In this document: positions 62,647 through 64,000 of the stretch, one piece after another | Position numbering within the stretch: position 1 is the first letter of the stretch | How the letters are laid out: every line of letters begins with the position of its first letter | Source: Promethearchaeota archaeon | GTDB taxonomy: Archaea; Asgardarchaeota; Lokiarchaeia; Sigyniarchaeales; SOKP01 | Reading direction: 5' to 3' | NCBI GenBank assembly: GCA_019058365.1 | Contig: JAHPZE010000023.1 | Location: forward strand, 1 to 64,000 | DNA: 64,000 nt | The notes under the pieces: generated by a model | The model's input: the letters and a program-made list of their open reading frames with translations, nothing else | Told to the model about the DNA's origin: nothing | The model's database searches: none | Program-made: the position numbers and the translations under genes

Positions 62647-63582
62647 ATGATAAATGATATTGAAAAAAATAATATTAGATATGTTCAGAATCCAAATGAC
62701 CAACAAATTAATATAACGCCACAAAAGAATGATTTTGCTTCTGATAAAAGAATTTTAGAAAACCTTACTATAGATCCTAAATTAAATGATAATTCCTTGC
62801 ACAAATTCTACAATTATCCAAAATACTATGATAAGGCTTTTACTAGAGATGTAAAGAGTGATATATCTTTTTTCAAAAAGTGTTTTCAACAATATTCAGA
62901 TAAAGAAGTTAAACGAGTCTTAGAACCCGCATGTGGCCCAGGTATGTTCCTAGAAATTTTACCAGAATATGGATATTTTGCTTTAGGATATGACTTAAAT
63001 CCAGCAATGGTCGAATATGCTAAAGAAAAGCTAAAAAGATCTGGATTAACTGCCAATCAAGCTGATGTAATTGAGGGAAATATGGAATTCATGAAATTTG
63101 ATGAAAAATTCGACGCTGCTTTTATCTGTATAAATAGTTTAGGATATTTAAAAAGTGAAGAGGAAATTTCTTCACATTTTAAAGCTATGGCAGAGTCCTT
63201 AAAAGCAGGTGGGATTTATATTGTTGAAATAAGTTGCAAATGCGATGATATTAAAAATGAAAAAAAAATCGATGATACTTGGTATGTTAAAGAAGAGAAT
63301 TTTGATCTAGAGTTAACTTGGGCAATTAATTGGTATGATCTGGAGCAAAGAATCCGACATGTCGACTTTCATATGATCATCAATGATAATGGATATAAAA
63401 CTGAAGTTGAAGAAGCTCATGAGCTTCGACTATGGATATTTGATGAATTTAAGCAATTTTTAAAATCTAGTGGATTTGAAATTGTAGGAATCTACAATCA
63501 GAATTATGAAAAAATTGCTGAAAATATCCCTATTACTGGAGAATTAGGTGCATTATTTTTCATTTTGAAAAAGATATGTTAA
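62647..63582 (+). CDS. class I SAM-dependent methyltransferase
   Basis: 311 aa. An N-terminal extension (residues 1-55) precedes the methyltransferase domain: KFYNYPKYYDKAF, motif I RVLEPACGPGMFLEIL, GYDLNPAMVEYAKEKL and FDAAFICINSLGYL. A small-molecule or protein methyltransferase whose substrate is unknown. Single gene. Confidence 0.87.
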   Translation: MINDIEKNNIRYVQNPNDQQINITPQKNDFASDKRILENLTIDPKLNDNSLHKFYNYPKYYDKAFTRDVKSDISFFKKCFQQYSDKEVKRVLEPACGPGMFLEILPEYGYFALGYDLNPAMVEYAKEKLKRSGLTANQADVIEGNMEFMKFDEKFDAAFICINSLGYLKSEEEISSHFKAMAESLKAGGIYIVEISCKCDDIKNEKKIDDTWYVKEENFDLELTWAINWYDLEQRIRHVDFHMIINDNGYKTEVEEAHELRLWIFDEFKQFLKSSGFEIVGIYNQNYEKIAENIPITGELGALFFILKKIC

Positions 63583-63660
63583 ATATTATTTTTAAACATC
63601 CATTTTTAAAAATTACTATTTTATTAATAATAATTTAAAATATTAAAAATAATTATTGGG

Positions 63661-64000
63661 TTAAGATTCATAATTAGCAAGATTATCGAGATACCATTTA
63701 TGCAATAAGGGAATGTCTTCTATTTTACTAAACTTAATTGATTTATCAAGCAAGACAATAAAGATTTTATCATTTCTTCTTGTTAAATTCAAAGTCTTAT
63801 CATCTTTAATCTCTATCAATTTGTTATTATTTATATCGATAAAGAACAGTAAATATTTTTCAATAATTACATTTTCTGAATCCAATTCGTATTCAATTTC
63901 TTCTTTAATATCCTTAATAAAAAGCTTTAATGTCTTTCCTATTGTAATCCAACCTTGATTATAATTGCTTTGTGTCTTATTTAGAATAAAAAATTTCCCA
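63661..64000 (-). CDS. partial hypothetical protein, running off the window edge
   Basis: At least 113 codons open on the minus strand from 63661 to the right edge; no start seen, so the N-terminus is outside the window. Visible part: FFILNKTQSNYNQGWITIGK, then LFFIDINNNKLIEIKDDK and a C-terminal PLLHKWYLDNLANYES. Unrecognised. A TTG near 63885 could be mistaken for a start but the frame continues well upstream. Confidence 0.6.
   Translation of the reverse strand, partial: GKFFILNKTQSNYNQGWITIGKTLKLFIKDIKEEIEYELDSENVIIEKYLLFFIDINNNKLIEIKDDKTLNLTRRNDKIFIVLLDKSIKFSKIEDIPLLHKWYLDNLANYES

Overview
The window is very AT-rich and its gene set suggests an Asgard archaeon, most likely Lokiarchaeia. 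The evidence is three eukaryote-like small GTPases (one fused to a domain I associate with lokiarchaeal proteins), a longin-like protein, a caspase-fold protein, a geranylgeranyl-reductase family flavoprotein, 3-hexulose-6-phosphate synthase, isoprenylcysteine methyltransferase (ICMT)-like enzymes and corrinoid methyltransferase systems. This placement is inferred from gene content. I see no rRNA, tRNA, CRISPR array or transposase.

Layout. 0-5.6 kb: short-chain dehydrogenase plus carboxymuconolactone-decarboxylase-like protein, MBL hydrolase, LigB-type dioxygenase, hemerythrin and a GTPase fusion. 5.7-10.8 kb: a membrane-anchored GH114-like protein divergent from a large caspase-fold surface protein, which is translationally coupled to a zinc-ribbon membrane protein. 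11-15.2 kb: winged-helix and membrane proteins, a decayed hemerythrin copy and a tiny zinc-ribbon gene. 15.4-23.4 kb: ornithine decarboxylase, a corrinoid/methyltransferase operon with a TetR regulator and TauE exporter, and a reductive-dehalogenase-like protein; the decarboxylase and dehalogenase-like genes form a duplicated divergent pair in which each copy has lost the opposite gene. 23.6-27 kb: two GTPases and a beta-helix/propeller surface protein. 27-33 kb: an HTH regulator and two copies of a three-gene cassette (ICMT-like, four-helix membrane protein, FMN-binding-split protein). 33-38 kb: antiporter, then a same-strand ZIP transporter, methyltransferase, HgcA-HgcB-like fusion and deazaflavin-dependent protein. 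38-46.5 kb: flavoproteins, a third ICMT-like enzyme, a phosphoesterase, a second corrinoid operon led by a 52-residue protein, and GapN. 47-64 kb: mixed metabolic, nuclease-like, repair (MsrA/MsrB), membrane and zinc-ribbon genes.

A recurring signal is initiation at near-cognate codons. At five places the reading frame and N-terminal family features need a start that is not ATG, GTG or TTG: ATT at 1027, ATT at 6974, ACG at 19378 (minus), ATA at 49076 (minus) and CTG at 53812 (minus). Four of the five have a good Shine-Dalgarno at a workable distance. Two of these genes (a thioredoxin-fold protein and a membrane PD-(D/E)XK nuclease-like protein) would be missed or badly truncated by standard gene calling.

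The strongest candidates for new biology are the caspase protein with a CUB-like domain inserted between its catalytic residues plus its coupled partner, the HgcAB-like fusion with a non-canonical cap motif beside a metal transporter, the GTPase fusion, and the duplicated ICMT/membrane/flavin cassette.
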